13,110 nt of DNA from Verrucomicrobiota bacterium (GTDB lineage Bacteria > Verrucomicrobiota > Verrucomicrobiia > Chthoniobacterales > UBA10450): NCBI GenBank assembly GCA_003219395.1, contig QHOR01000036.1, positions 13,917-27,026 on the forward strand, written 5' to 3'. The notes beneath the pieces were generated by a model, which had not been told where the DNA came from, made no database searches, and worked only from the letters and a program-made list of their open reading frames with translations. Both the position numbers and the translations under genes were made by a program. Positions 7,080-13,110 of this stretch are shown here, in pieces. Within the stretch, counting starts at the first letter, position 1, and every line of letters begins with the position of its first letter.

Positions 7080-7505
7080 GTTGATCCTTATGTTTAGTCC
7101 ATTTTTTGTTTGGGCGGAGCGTCCCAAAAGCATTCGGGACACCGTCCGCAGCGCGCCAATCATCCAGAGCCCATTCAAGCAAGGCACTCTGCGACGCCGT
7201 TGGAAACTCCGCCTCGTCCAGCCGGGATTTAGCTTGTCTTAAACTACGAGCCTGCGCAGTCAACCAACGAAGCAGTCTGGGCGCAAAAGATCGCACCGTG
7301 GCATGCAAAAATCTGAATCGTCTTAGAAAACGGAGGCTCGGAAAACCGAACAAGAATCCCGCCATCTCGGCGCAATTATGGCGTGCTTCGCGCGCGTTTG
7401 CAAGTGGGACAAGAAATGACGAGGGACGAATGTGGAATGAAGGATGACGAATTATGAAATTCGCTCAGCAAGATCGAAACGTTTTTCAGTTTCCTTCGGC
7501 ATTCG
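7080..7505. other. 426-base gene-free leader region upstream of the RRM gene
   Basis: No gene is supported here. An imperfect hairpin spans 7114-7149: outer stem GCGGA/TCCGC and inner stem GTCCC/GGGAC around a ten-base loop. It lies 35 bases upstream of the RRM start codon. On the minus strand the frame from 7365 stays open and runs into the RRM gene out of frame; its product is Arg/Leu-rich and not recognised, so it may be chance or a decayed gene. The right end (7411-7505) carries ATGACGAA-type repeats. The RRM promoter should lie in this stretch, but I cannot place it. Confidence 0.6.
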
Positions 7506-7525
7506 TCATTTGGATTTCGTCATTG
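7414..7525. repeat. ATGACGAAT repeat pair in inverted orientation, overlapping a gene end
   Basis: On the plus strand 7414-7455 holds AAATGACGA, GGACGAATG, GGAATGA and ATGACGAAT (7444-7452) units. The inverse ATTCGTCAT is at 7501-7509 and TTTCGTCATT at 7515-7524. The two 9-mers form an inverted pair 48 bases apart. The second copy contains the stop codon and last codons of the sulfotransferase gene. Confidence 0.6.
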
Positions 7526-8513
7526 CGTCGCGGATCGAGTAGAGCCGCGACTTGGCGTATTCCCTTGGGCGTTCGCCGCGAATTGGACGAACAAACGATC
7601 GCAGCTCGCGTCCACGTAGTTTTGGCTGATAGCCGAATTCCGGCATCAGATCGCGGCAATGCCATTCCACCCAACCAATTTCGTCTGGGGACAGTTCGCG
7701 CTGCCAGCGCGTTGCCGGTTCGGGACTGATCTGCGAAAAATTAATCCGGGCTGCTGAGTTACCGCTCCAAAACCGCCCCACCTTTGTCGGTGTCAGTACC
7801 GTTTCCCGGTCGAAATTGATCTCGAGATAAGCGCAGACCGCTTCCATCGTTTTGGCCGGTTCGCAGACCAATTGTTCATACGGCACCACAAGGCCAGGAA
7901 CTTCACCGTTCCGCACACGCCTGGCCAGTCGTGCGGCGACCAGCCAGTGGGCGATTACGTAATAGGTCGAGAACCTTCCCGTTTGCCTTGTTTTCTCCAG
8001 CGCGATCTGCGCGGCCAGAATGGCACGAGGATCGCGAATGGTAATCAGAATTTTTGCGTGCGGAAAACGTCGCAGAATTTTGGAAACGTGATTGCGATTG
8101 GCTGGAGTTTTTTCCACCCAGCGCCTAATGGTGTCGAGCGGACGCTCCAGTGCTGCCGCGTACGCCTTGACCATTAGCACGAGCAGATCTTGCTGCTCAT
8201 TAGCGGCATCGAACGCTGATCGCTTGAATGTTTCGAGGAATTTCTCGCGTGGGAACGTCGCATAGTTCCGTTTGCCCCATTTGCATGGCCCGCCGAACAG
8301 CACATTGGACAGCGACTGTTTGGTCAAATAATCGAACTGTGCCCGGCGACCGCGTGGCGCGTACTTTGTGAGGACTGTGGGGAAATAGGCGGTTTCTTCA
8401 GGCAACACGAGCAACTCGGGATGATTATCGAGTAACGCCACTAGAAGTGTGGTGCCGGATTTCGCCTGGCCCGCGATAAAGCAAGCCCGCTGCTCGAATG
8501 GCAGAATCTCCAT
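7506..8513 (-). CDS. PAPS-dependent sulfotransferase family protein
   Basis: Cytoplasmic-type sulfotransferase that would move a sulfo group from PAPS to a hydroxyl acceptor, such as a glycan or lipid. Numbered from GTG 8549, the 5'-phosphosulfate loop is GQAKSGTTLL (27-36), EKTP is at 146-149 as the usual second PAPS-contact region, and the 3'-phosphate-binding strand is ITIRDPRAILAA (169-180). The ATG at 8513 (335 residues) is preferred since it leaves a 14-residue lead before the loop; the GTG at 8549 adds 12 residues. Neither has a clear Shine-Dalgarno sequence. The last residues, MTKSK, are encoded by the ATTCGTCAT repeat, so the C-terminus has probably been altered by it. The epimerase gene is 65-101 bases upstream on the same strand, suggesting joint work on a surface polysaccharide; the acceptor is not visible. 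Confidence 0.88.
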   Translation of the reverse strand: MEILPFEQRACFIAGQAKSGTTLLVALLDNHPELLVLPEETAYFPTVLTKYAPRGRRAQFDYLTKQSLSNVLFGGPCKWGKRNYATFPREKFLETFKRSAFDAANEQQDLLVLMVKAYAAALERPLDTIRRWVEKTPANRNHVSKILRRFPHAKILITIRDPRAILAAQIALEKTRQTGRFSTYYVIAHWLVAARLARRVRNGEVPGLVVPYEQLVCEPAKTMEAVCAYLEINFDRETVLTPTKVGRFWSGNSAARINFSQISPEPATRWQRELSPDEIGWVEWHCRDLMPEFGYQPKLRGRELRSFVRPIRGERPREYAKSRLYSIRDAMTKSK

Positions 8514-8614
8514 TGTATCAGTCAGTCTTTGAGTTCGTTGCCGTTTCACAATGTTGCGCGTTGTGATTCTCTGCGCAATTGAGGGCGCTTCACTTCTTCA
8601 GGACGACAAGGCGT

Positions 8615-9562
8615 TCACTTCACGTACCGTAAAAACCACTCGATGAAACGCGGCAGTCCTTCGCTCAACCGAGTGGTGGGCCTGTAATTGAGCAGTTTTT
8701 TCGCCTTCGAAATGCTCGCGCAAGTGAGGGCCATATCGCCGAGTTGTTCCGGCAGTTGGTTGATCCTGGCTTTCTTTCCAAGCGCGTTTTCGATTGCGAC
8801 GATCAGGTCTTTCAGCTGGATCGTCTCGTTCTCCCCCAGATTAAAGATATCGAACAGCGGACCTTGGTATTGAAGCGCGGCCATCGTTCCCTGAATTATA
8901 TCATCAATGTAAGTATAATCGCGTCGCGTTGTGCCGTCGCCAAATTGGTCGATTGTCTGGCCGGCATAAATCCTGCGAGTGAATCGATGAATCGCCAGGT
9001 CGGGTCGTTGCCGCGGACCGTATACAGTGAAGTAACGAAGTGCTATTACGCGCAACTGGTAAAGATGCGAGTAGGTAGAGCAGAGAAATTCGCCTGCAAC
9101 TTTTGTCGCAGCGTAGGGACTCAACGTCTGACTCAAGTGTTGATCCTCAGAAAAGGGTGCGATTTTCGACGCTCCGTAGACGGATGAACTGGAGGCAAAG
9201 ATGAATCGCTGGGCGCCAGTCGCGCGCGCAGCTTCCAGCAAATGCAATGTGCCAAGGAGGTTAGCCTCGTAGTACAGTTGCGGCTGTTGAATTGAGGGTC
9301 GAACACCGGCGCGAGCGGCCAGATGCGCGATCACGTCAAATTTCTCGCGCTGAAACAAACTCCGCACTGCCGCGCCATCTCGCAGATCGACACGGTGAAC
9401 AGTCACATCTTTGTCCAGACCAGCGATGTTTGTCTGCTTGATTTGCGGATCGTAGAAATCGTTGAAGTCATCGAGGATGGCGACGTTGTGTCCTGCCACA
9501 AGCAAGTGTTCAACAAGATGCGAGCCAATGAAACCGGCTCCGCCTGTGACCAGGATTGTCAT
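8615..9562 (-). CDS. NAD-dependent nucleotide-sugar epimerase, UDP-glucuronate 4-epimerase-like
   Basis: Extended short-chain dehydrogenase of 315 residues. It has the NAD-binding GGAGFIG (7-13), catalytic serines in FASSSSVYG (122-130) and the Y150xxxK154 pair in SPYAATK. The stretches DDFNDFYDP (31-39), AARAGVRPSI (82-91) and RYFTVYGPRQRPDLAI (176-191) are characteristic of UDP-glucuronate 4-epimerases, which make UDP-galacturonate for capsule, LPS or exopolysaccharide. Related UDP-glucose 4-epimerases or dehydratases cannot be excluded from sequence alone. Start ATG 9562 lies right at the Rossmann strand and is the only sensible start. The gene is followed by the sulfotransferase; upstream is a repeat-bearing 113-base spacer, so it probably starts a new transcript there. 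Confidence 0.93.
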   Translation of the reverse strand: MTILVTGGAGFIGSHLVEHLLVAGHNVAILDDFNDFYDPQIKQTNIAGLDKDVTVHRVDLRDGAAVRSLFQREKFDVIAHLAARAGVRPSIQQPQLYYEANLLGTLHLLEAARATGAQRFIFASSSSVYGASKIAPFSEDQHLSQTLSPYAATKVAGEFLCSTYSHLYQLRVIALRYFTVYGPRQRPDLAIHRFTRRIYAGQTIDQFGDGTTRRDYTYIDDIIQGTMAALQYQGPLFDIFNLGENETIQLKDLIVAIENALGKKARINQLPEQLGDMALTCASISKAKKLLNYRPTTRLSEGLPRFIEWFLRYVK

Positions 9563-9573
9563 GACGCTAACTT

Positions 9574-9606
9574 AGCCACAGATGAACACGGGTGGACACA
9601 GATTTT
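9574..9606. repeat. CACAGATGAA decamer repeat upstream of the epimerase gene
   Basis: Three consecutive ten-base units CACAGATGAA, CACGGGTGGA and CACAGATTTT occupy 9577-9606, preceded by TAGC. I recall such sequence as a frequent intergenic repeat in Verrucomicrobiota and some other phyla; this is not checked. It lies 12-44 bases upstream of the epimerase start codon, in the expected promoter/5' leader zone. Further on, CCAATGCTGTA (9617-9627) and CCAATGCTCTA (9661-9671) form a near-identical direct repeat. Confidence 0.6.
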
Positions 9607-9675
9607 GTGTCGAACCCCAATGCTGTAAGGCATTTCTCTAAAACGATCCGACGTCTGGCTCCAATGCTCTACAGT

Positions 9676-10098
9676 TTAAAAATTGCGCCAGTGCCTCAGC
9701 AGATAAATCCAGTTTAACAGAAGAGCCAAGATGATCGCGACGCGGACGAATATTTTTGCCCGTTGGGTGGAGAAACAAATCCGCAAGCGTGGACCGCGCT
9801 TCGCTAGAGTCACAAAGGCGTAGAGATCAAATGCTGCCACGCCGCAGAGTACCGCGAACACGAGGGGATTCCATTTCAACGCAGCCAGAAAGTGACCCTG
9901 AAAAAATTGGATCCCACACCGCGTCATGCCACACGTGACGCATGGCAAACCGGTAATCTCATGAAACATGCAGAGCGGCCATGGCAAACCAGCGGTTAGC
10001 CACGCTGCCGCCAGGCCCAGCGATACAAGCGAGACGCTTAGCCAGATTAACTCGTGATCGATTTCACCAGGAGCAAGAGACCGGATGCGTAGCCGCAT
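9676..10098 (-). CDS. DUF2752 membrane protein
   Basis: A small 140-residue integral membrane protein of the DUF2752 family, whose function is not established. The family signature is clear: C43 before HEITGLPCVTCGMTR (46-60) with C53 and C56, then WNPL (76-79), and a closing LLNWIYLL (127-134). There are about three or four hydrophobic segments (18-38, 77-98, 117-134). The paired cysteines could bind metal or form a disulfide, but this is speculative. The start codon is nine bases after the stop codon of the GYF-YIP1 gene, so the two are almost certainly cotranscribed and perhaps act in the same membrane complex. Confidence 0.9.
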   Translation of the reverse strand: MRLRIRSLAPGEIDHELIWLSVSLVSLGLAAAWLTAGLPWPLCMFHEITGLPCVTCGMTRCGIQFFQGHFLAALKWNPLVFAVLCGVAAFDLYAFVTLAKRGPRLRICFSTQRAKIFVRVAIILALLLNWIYLLRHWRNF

Positions 10099-10107
10099 TT
10101 ACTCTAC

Positions 10108-10965
10108 TCAATGATGTGACGCGCTCCAAGCGCCCAATCCACCGAACATCAATGCAATGAGCAATACGCCCCCGCAGCAAACAATCAGCGGCAGGAAAAT
10201 GGCAAGAACCGCGCGGCCGGTGTCGGTCTCATGGGCACGCGCCAGTCCGATGCAGTTGCAAACAAGCGCCCAAACGCCGGCAATCACTCCCCCACAAATC
10301 GGGATCATCTGCAAAGGACCAGTGGAACCTTGAGAGAAGGCAATGACGCGGAAAGTCGTTTCGAATGAGTGGTTCGCGCCGCCGACTATCATCAGGCACA
10401 CATGCACGATCGCACTGCCGATGAACAATCCCATTACGATGAACAACGGCACCAAAACAATAAACATGGCTGAGCCTCCCATCCCAGTCATCGCGGAGAA
10501 CGTGTCGTGACGATTCGCAAAGAAGCCGACCGACTGTAAGCCCAATGAGAATAGAATCGACACGATCCCTCCAAGGCATCCGCCAATAAGCGCATAAATA
10601 AGCGGCTCGCCCAACCCGCCTTCGCGTTTCATAACCGTAAACGCCTCGCCCGGTTTTGTGAGCACCGTAATCACGGTCTCCACAAACGCATTGAAAAGGC
10701 CGCGTTCTCGTCGCTCTTCCCACGGCAGGCCGGTACGGGACCCGGCCACTGCGGAGGTTGCGTCTGCGCCGACTTGCGGGGGCGGTGCAGCAGGCGCCGT
10801 AATACCCGACTCTGCGAACTGCGAAAGCGGCTGCCAGTTTGCCATTCCTTCTCGCCAGGCGATGTCTGTTGGAACGAAGCGGCCAGTATTTAGACCTTCC
10901 CGAACTTCTTCCTCAGAAAAAATGCCCAAACTTGTTGCGGCACGATTTACGTGAATCATCGCCAT
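10108..10965 (-). CDS. GYF-domain plus YIP1-family membrane protein
   Basis: A 285-residue fusion protein. Residues 3-50 resemble the bacterial GYF_2 (DUF4339) domain, with FSEEEVREGL (16-25), the grip TDIAWREGMANWQPL (33-47), and a cytosolic placement. A Pro/Ala-rich linker follows at about 52-78. Then comes a YIP1-like domain: LPWEERRERG (80-89) and KPGEAFTVM (104-112), and four hydrophobic segments near 121-145, 166-195, 215-240 and 251-275. GYF domains bind proline-rich peptides; the bacterial YIP1 role is unknown, so the protein may be a membrane adaptor. Start ATG 10965; ATG 10959 is also possible. An inverted repeat, CTCGTT/AACGAG (10972-10985), sits just upstream. It leads a two-gene unit with DUF2752. 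Confidence 0.88.
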   Translation of the reverse strand: MAMIHVNRAATSLGIFSEEEVREGLNTGRFVPTDIAWREGMANWQPLSQFAESGITAPAAPPPQVGADATSAVAGSRTGLPWEERRERGLFNAFVETVITVLTKPGEAFTVMKREGGLGEPLIYALIGGCLGGIVSILFSLGLQSVGFFANRHDTFSAMTGMGGSAMFIVLVPLFIVMGLFIGSAIVHVCLMIVGGANHSFETTFRVIAFSQGSTGPLQMIPICGGVIAGVWALVCNCIGLARAHETDTGRAVLAIFLPLIVCCGGVLLIALMFGGLGAWSASHH

Positions 10966-11050
10966 AATGCGCTCGTTCTAACGAGGCGCGACCCGAGGGG
11001 CAAGTTAAATGGTTAAAAGAGCAGAGAGTTACAAAAGCCAGCCCTTTTAA

Positions 11051-11683
11051 TTATTTAATTTTTGGTTTTTCTACTTTGTCCAGCGCCCGCCAGAAATACC
11101 AGGCCGCCACTGAGCGGTACGGGCGCCATTTTTCACCGAGCTTCATCAGCTGTTGCGGGGTGGGGAGTTTTCGGCGTCGGAAAGTTTTGGCGAAACCTTT
11201 ACGCACACCGTAATCATCAACGGGCCAGACATCCGGCCGGCCGAGATCGAAGAGCAGAAGCATCTCCACCGTCCAGCGACCAATGCCGCGCACCGCCGTC
11301 AGCCTGGCAATAATCTCATCGTCGCTCATGCGAATGAGCGCGCGACCATTCGGCACTGTGCCGTCAATCGTTTTTGCCGCCAGATCTTTTAAGGCGGCAG
11401 TTTTTGCACGAGATAGACCGGCAGCGCGAAGTGTTTCGTCTGGCGTTCCGACAATTTCTTCGGGATCCAGCCACTTTCTTCTCGGGTAAAGAGCTCGGAC
11501 CCGTCCAAAAATCGTCGCAGCAGCTTTGCCACTCAGTTGCTGGTACGCGATGGATTCGGCAAGTGCATCAAACGGTCGAATGGACCCTGCCGGTGTGATG
11601 TTGTATCGGCGGGAGCGGGCAATCAACTCAGCCATTCGCGGGTGACTAGCTCTCAGAAGCTGGTGTGCGTGTTTGTGGTTCAT
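11051..11683 (-). CDS. AlkA-family DNA-3-methyladenine glycosylase II
   Basis: Base-excision repair enzyme of the HhH-GPD superfamily that removes alkylated bases such as 3-methyladenine from DNA. The protein has 210 residues, shorter than E. coli AlkA because the N-terminal beta domain is absent; such compact forms are common. Visible parts are FDALAESIAYQQLSGKAA (38-55), the helix-hairpin-helix VRGIGRWTVEMLL (131-143), and the catalytic aspartate region PVDDYGVRKGF (154-164), with D157 the expected catalytic residue. The C-terminal WRPYRSVAAWYFWR (186-199) corresponds to the closing AlkA helix. The gene starts 30 bases after the amidohydrolase stop codon, so it may be in the same transcript. 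No Ada-type regulator is in view. Confidence 0.95.
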   Translation of the reverse strand: MNHKHAHQLLRASHPRMAELIARSRRYNITPAGSIRPFDALAESIAYQQLSGKAAATIFGRVRALYPRRKWLDPEEIVGTPDETLRAAGLSRAKTAALKDLAAKTIDGTVPNGRALIRMSDDEIIARLTAVRGIGRWTVEMLLLFDLGRPDVWPVDDYGVRKGFAKTFRRRKLPTPQQLMKLGEKWRPYRSVAAWYFWRALDKVEKPKIK

Positions 11684-11713
11684 AAAACTCGACCTACCAT
11701 TTAGCGGGCCGGG

Positions 11714-13110
11714 TCAGCGCGAATAAATAATCTCGCTTCCAATCACTGTCATTTCATTCCGCGTTGCAAGAATCTCCATTTCAGGAATTTTCATGATGTC
11801 GGCAGAGAGAACGGTGAAATCGGCCAGTTTGCCAACTTCGATCGAGCCCTTGTCTTTTTCTTGGAATGCGGCGTAGGCCGGCCAGATGGTAAACATTTTC
11901 AACGCGTCTTCACGCGAGACGGCCTGCTCGGGATGCCAGCCTTCGCCCGACGCCCCTCTAACGCTTTTGCGCGCAACAGCAGCGTAGAATTCTGTCATTG
12001 GCTCGCCACGTTCGACTGGCGCATCCGAACCGCCTGCGATTATGCAGCCGCTCTTGATGAAACTTTGCCACGCATACGCGCCGAGGAGACGATCTATTCC
12101 AAGTCGAGCCGGAGCGAAAAAGAGATCGCTGATGGCGTGGGATGGCTGCATGGAGGGAATCACACCGAGTTGGGCGAATCGGGGAATATCGGCCGGATCG
12201 ACAATCTGTGCGTGCTCTACGCGCCAGCGGGGTTCACGAATTTTTCGCTCGTCGGGCGGCACCGCTTTGAAGGCCTGTTCGTAGAGGTCGAGAATCAAGC
12301 GATTGGCGCGATCGCCGATTGCATGTGTTTCCACCTGAATACCGCGGCGCAGCGCTTCTTCAAACATCGGCCGCAGGTCCTCGGCTTTCTCCGTGAGAAA
12401 ACCAGAAGTTTCGGGCGCGTCGCTGTACGGTTTCAATAGCGCCGCGCCGCGAGAGCCCAGTGCGCCATCGAAAATCACCTTGATGGTACGCTGCGTGAAA
12501 TGCTGCTCGAAGGCATTGACGGTCGCTCCGTCACGCAAGAAATTCTTCGCGTCCTCACCCGGGCCGTAGACCGCATTAACAAAACGAATTTTAACTTTTC
12601 CGTTTTCGAATGCTTTACGGATAAGCTCAATATCGTCTTTGTGGCTGCCGGCGTTCTGGATCTCGCACCAGCCAAGTTTGATCTCGCGTTCAACTCCGCG
12701 CAGTAGTGCCTCTTCACGCTCGCTTTCAGTCAGTTTGGGAACGTTCCTCGCGACAAGATCCTGCGCGTTATCGAGCAGCATCCCGTTCGGCTCGCCGTTC
12801 TTTTTTAGAATTTGTCCGCCAAATGGATCCGGGGTCTTTTCGTTGATTCCGGCGATTTTTAGCGCGGCCGAATTGGCAATGGAGGCATGCCCATCCGCAC
12901 GCGTGAGAAATACAGGATTTTCCGGCGCGATTTTGTCGAGATCCTGGCGCGTTGGAAATTGCGGCGGTTTCCAAAATGTTTCAATCCAACCGCGGCCAGT
13001 GATCCATTTACCGGGGTTTGTTTTGTTGATGCGCCCCTTCACTCTGGCCAGGAAATCTTCTAGTGAATTTGTGCCTTCCAGGTTTAAGTGCATTTCGCGC
13101 TCGCCGATCC
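11714..13110 (-). CDS. YtcJ-type amidohydrolase (amidohydrolase 3 family), N-terminus outside window
   Basis: Metal-dependent amidohydrolase of the YtcJ/AepA group. The reading frame is open to the window end (codons before 13093 read GERE), so the start and the HxH metal motif are missing from view. The visible part has the core motifs, numbered from the first Met at 13093: FDGALGSRGAALL (208-220), HAIGDRAN with H257, WRVEHAQI with H294, and GGSDAPVERG with D357, followed by the C-terminal beta segment KGSIEVGKLADFTVLS. Family members hydrolyse amide bonds in small molecules, such as N-substituted formamides; substrates are mostly unknown. No signal peptide can be judged. The stop codon is 30 bases before the AlkA-like gene. 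Confidence 0.95.
   Translation of the reverse strand, partial: IGEREMHLNLEGTNSLEDFLARVKGRINKTNPGKWITGRGWIETFWKPPQFPTRQDLDKIAPENPVFLTRADGHASIANSAALKIAGINEKTPDPFGGQILKKNGEPNGMLLDNAQDLVARNVPKLTESEREEALLRGVEREIKLGWCEIQNAGSHKDDIELIRKAFENGKVKIRFVNAVYGPGEDAKNFLRDGATVNAFEQHFTQRTIKVIFDGALGSRGAALLKPYSDAPETSGFLTEKAEDLRPMFEEALRRGIQVETHAIGDRANRLILDLYEQAFKAVPPDERKIREPRWRVEHAQIVDPADIPRFAQLGVIPSMQPSHAISDLFFAPARLGIDRLLGAYAWQSFIKSGCIIAGGSDAPVERGEPMTEFYAAVARKSVRGASGEGWHPEQAVSREDALKMFTIWPAYAAFQEKDKGSIEVGKLADFTVLSADIMKIPEMEILATRNEMTVIGSEIIYSR

Noticed and set aside
6868..7365. 165-residue minus-strand open frame over the RRM leader and 5' part of the RRM gene
   Set aside because: Its second part is out of frame inside a convincing RRM gene, and the product shows no recognisable domain. 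At most the 7080-7365 part is a gene remnant.
7106..7447. 113-residue plus-strand open frame in the RRM leader region
   Set aside because: No ribosome-binding site, no domain, and its end runs through the ATGACGAA repeat; likely chance.
11033..11048. AAAAG-CCAGCC-CTTTT stem after the AlkA-like gene
   Set aside because: Five weak base pairs and no GC-rich stem; too little for a terminator call.
11861..12439. 192-residue plus-strand open frame
   Set aside because: It is antisense to the amidohydrolase with its conserved metal-binding motifs; the product has no recognisable features.

Overview
The window looks like chromosomal DNA of a soil-type Verrucomicrobiota bacterium, perhaps Chthoniobacterales. 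This is an inference from moderate GC, the mix of gene families (a single-domain PTS IIA protein, a YIP1 protein with an N-terminal GYF domain, DUF2752, a bacterial RRM protein) and many short intergenic repeats. No database search was possible. I see no rRNA, tRNA, CRISPR array, transposase or phage gene.

Thirteen protein genes are supported; twelve are on the minus strand, so read them right to left. From the right edge: a YtcJ-type amidohydrolase cut by the window end, an AlkA-family DNA glycosylase, a GYF-YIP1 membrane protein directly followed by a DUF2752 membrane protein, a UDP-glucuronate-4-epimerase-like SDR enzyme, a sulfotransferase, and a small RRM RNA-binding protein with a 426-base leader and a clear intrinsic terminator. 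The only plus-strand gene encodes an exported LolA-like protein. It diverges from a minus-strand envelope cluster of PAP2 phosphatase, GT39 membrane glycosyltransferase and family 2 glycosyltransferase, followed by a PtsN-like IIA protein and argS.

The most coherent functional unit is PAP2-GT39-GT2. It has the parts needed to charge a polyprenyl phosphate with a sugar, transfer that sugar to an acceptor outside the cytoplasmic membrane, and remove a lipid-linked phosphate. The PAP2 and GT39 genes overlap by four bases. The epimerase and sulfotransferase pair fits production of a sulfated, uronic-acid-containing surface glycan.

The most unusual layer is non-coding. Several unrelated short-period repeat or palindrome types sit at gene boundaries: 9-base ATTCGTCAT units, 7-base TTAAG units arranged as an inverted repeat, 10-base CACAGATGAA units, GGCCTG and CAGACA hairpins, and a CCTTCGCTGCGCT motif. 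One runs through a stop codon and another abuts a TTG start codon, so these repeats shape gene ends and starts.
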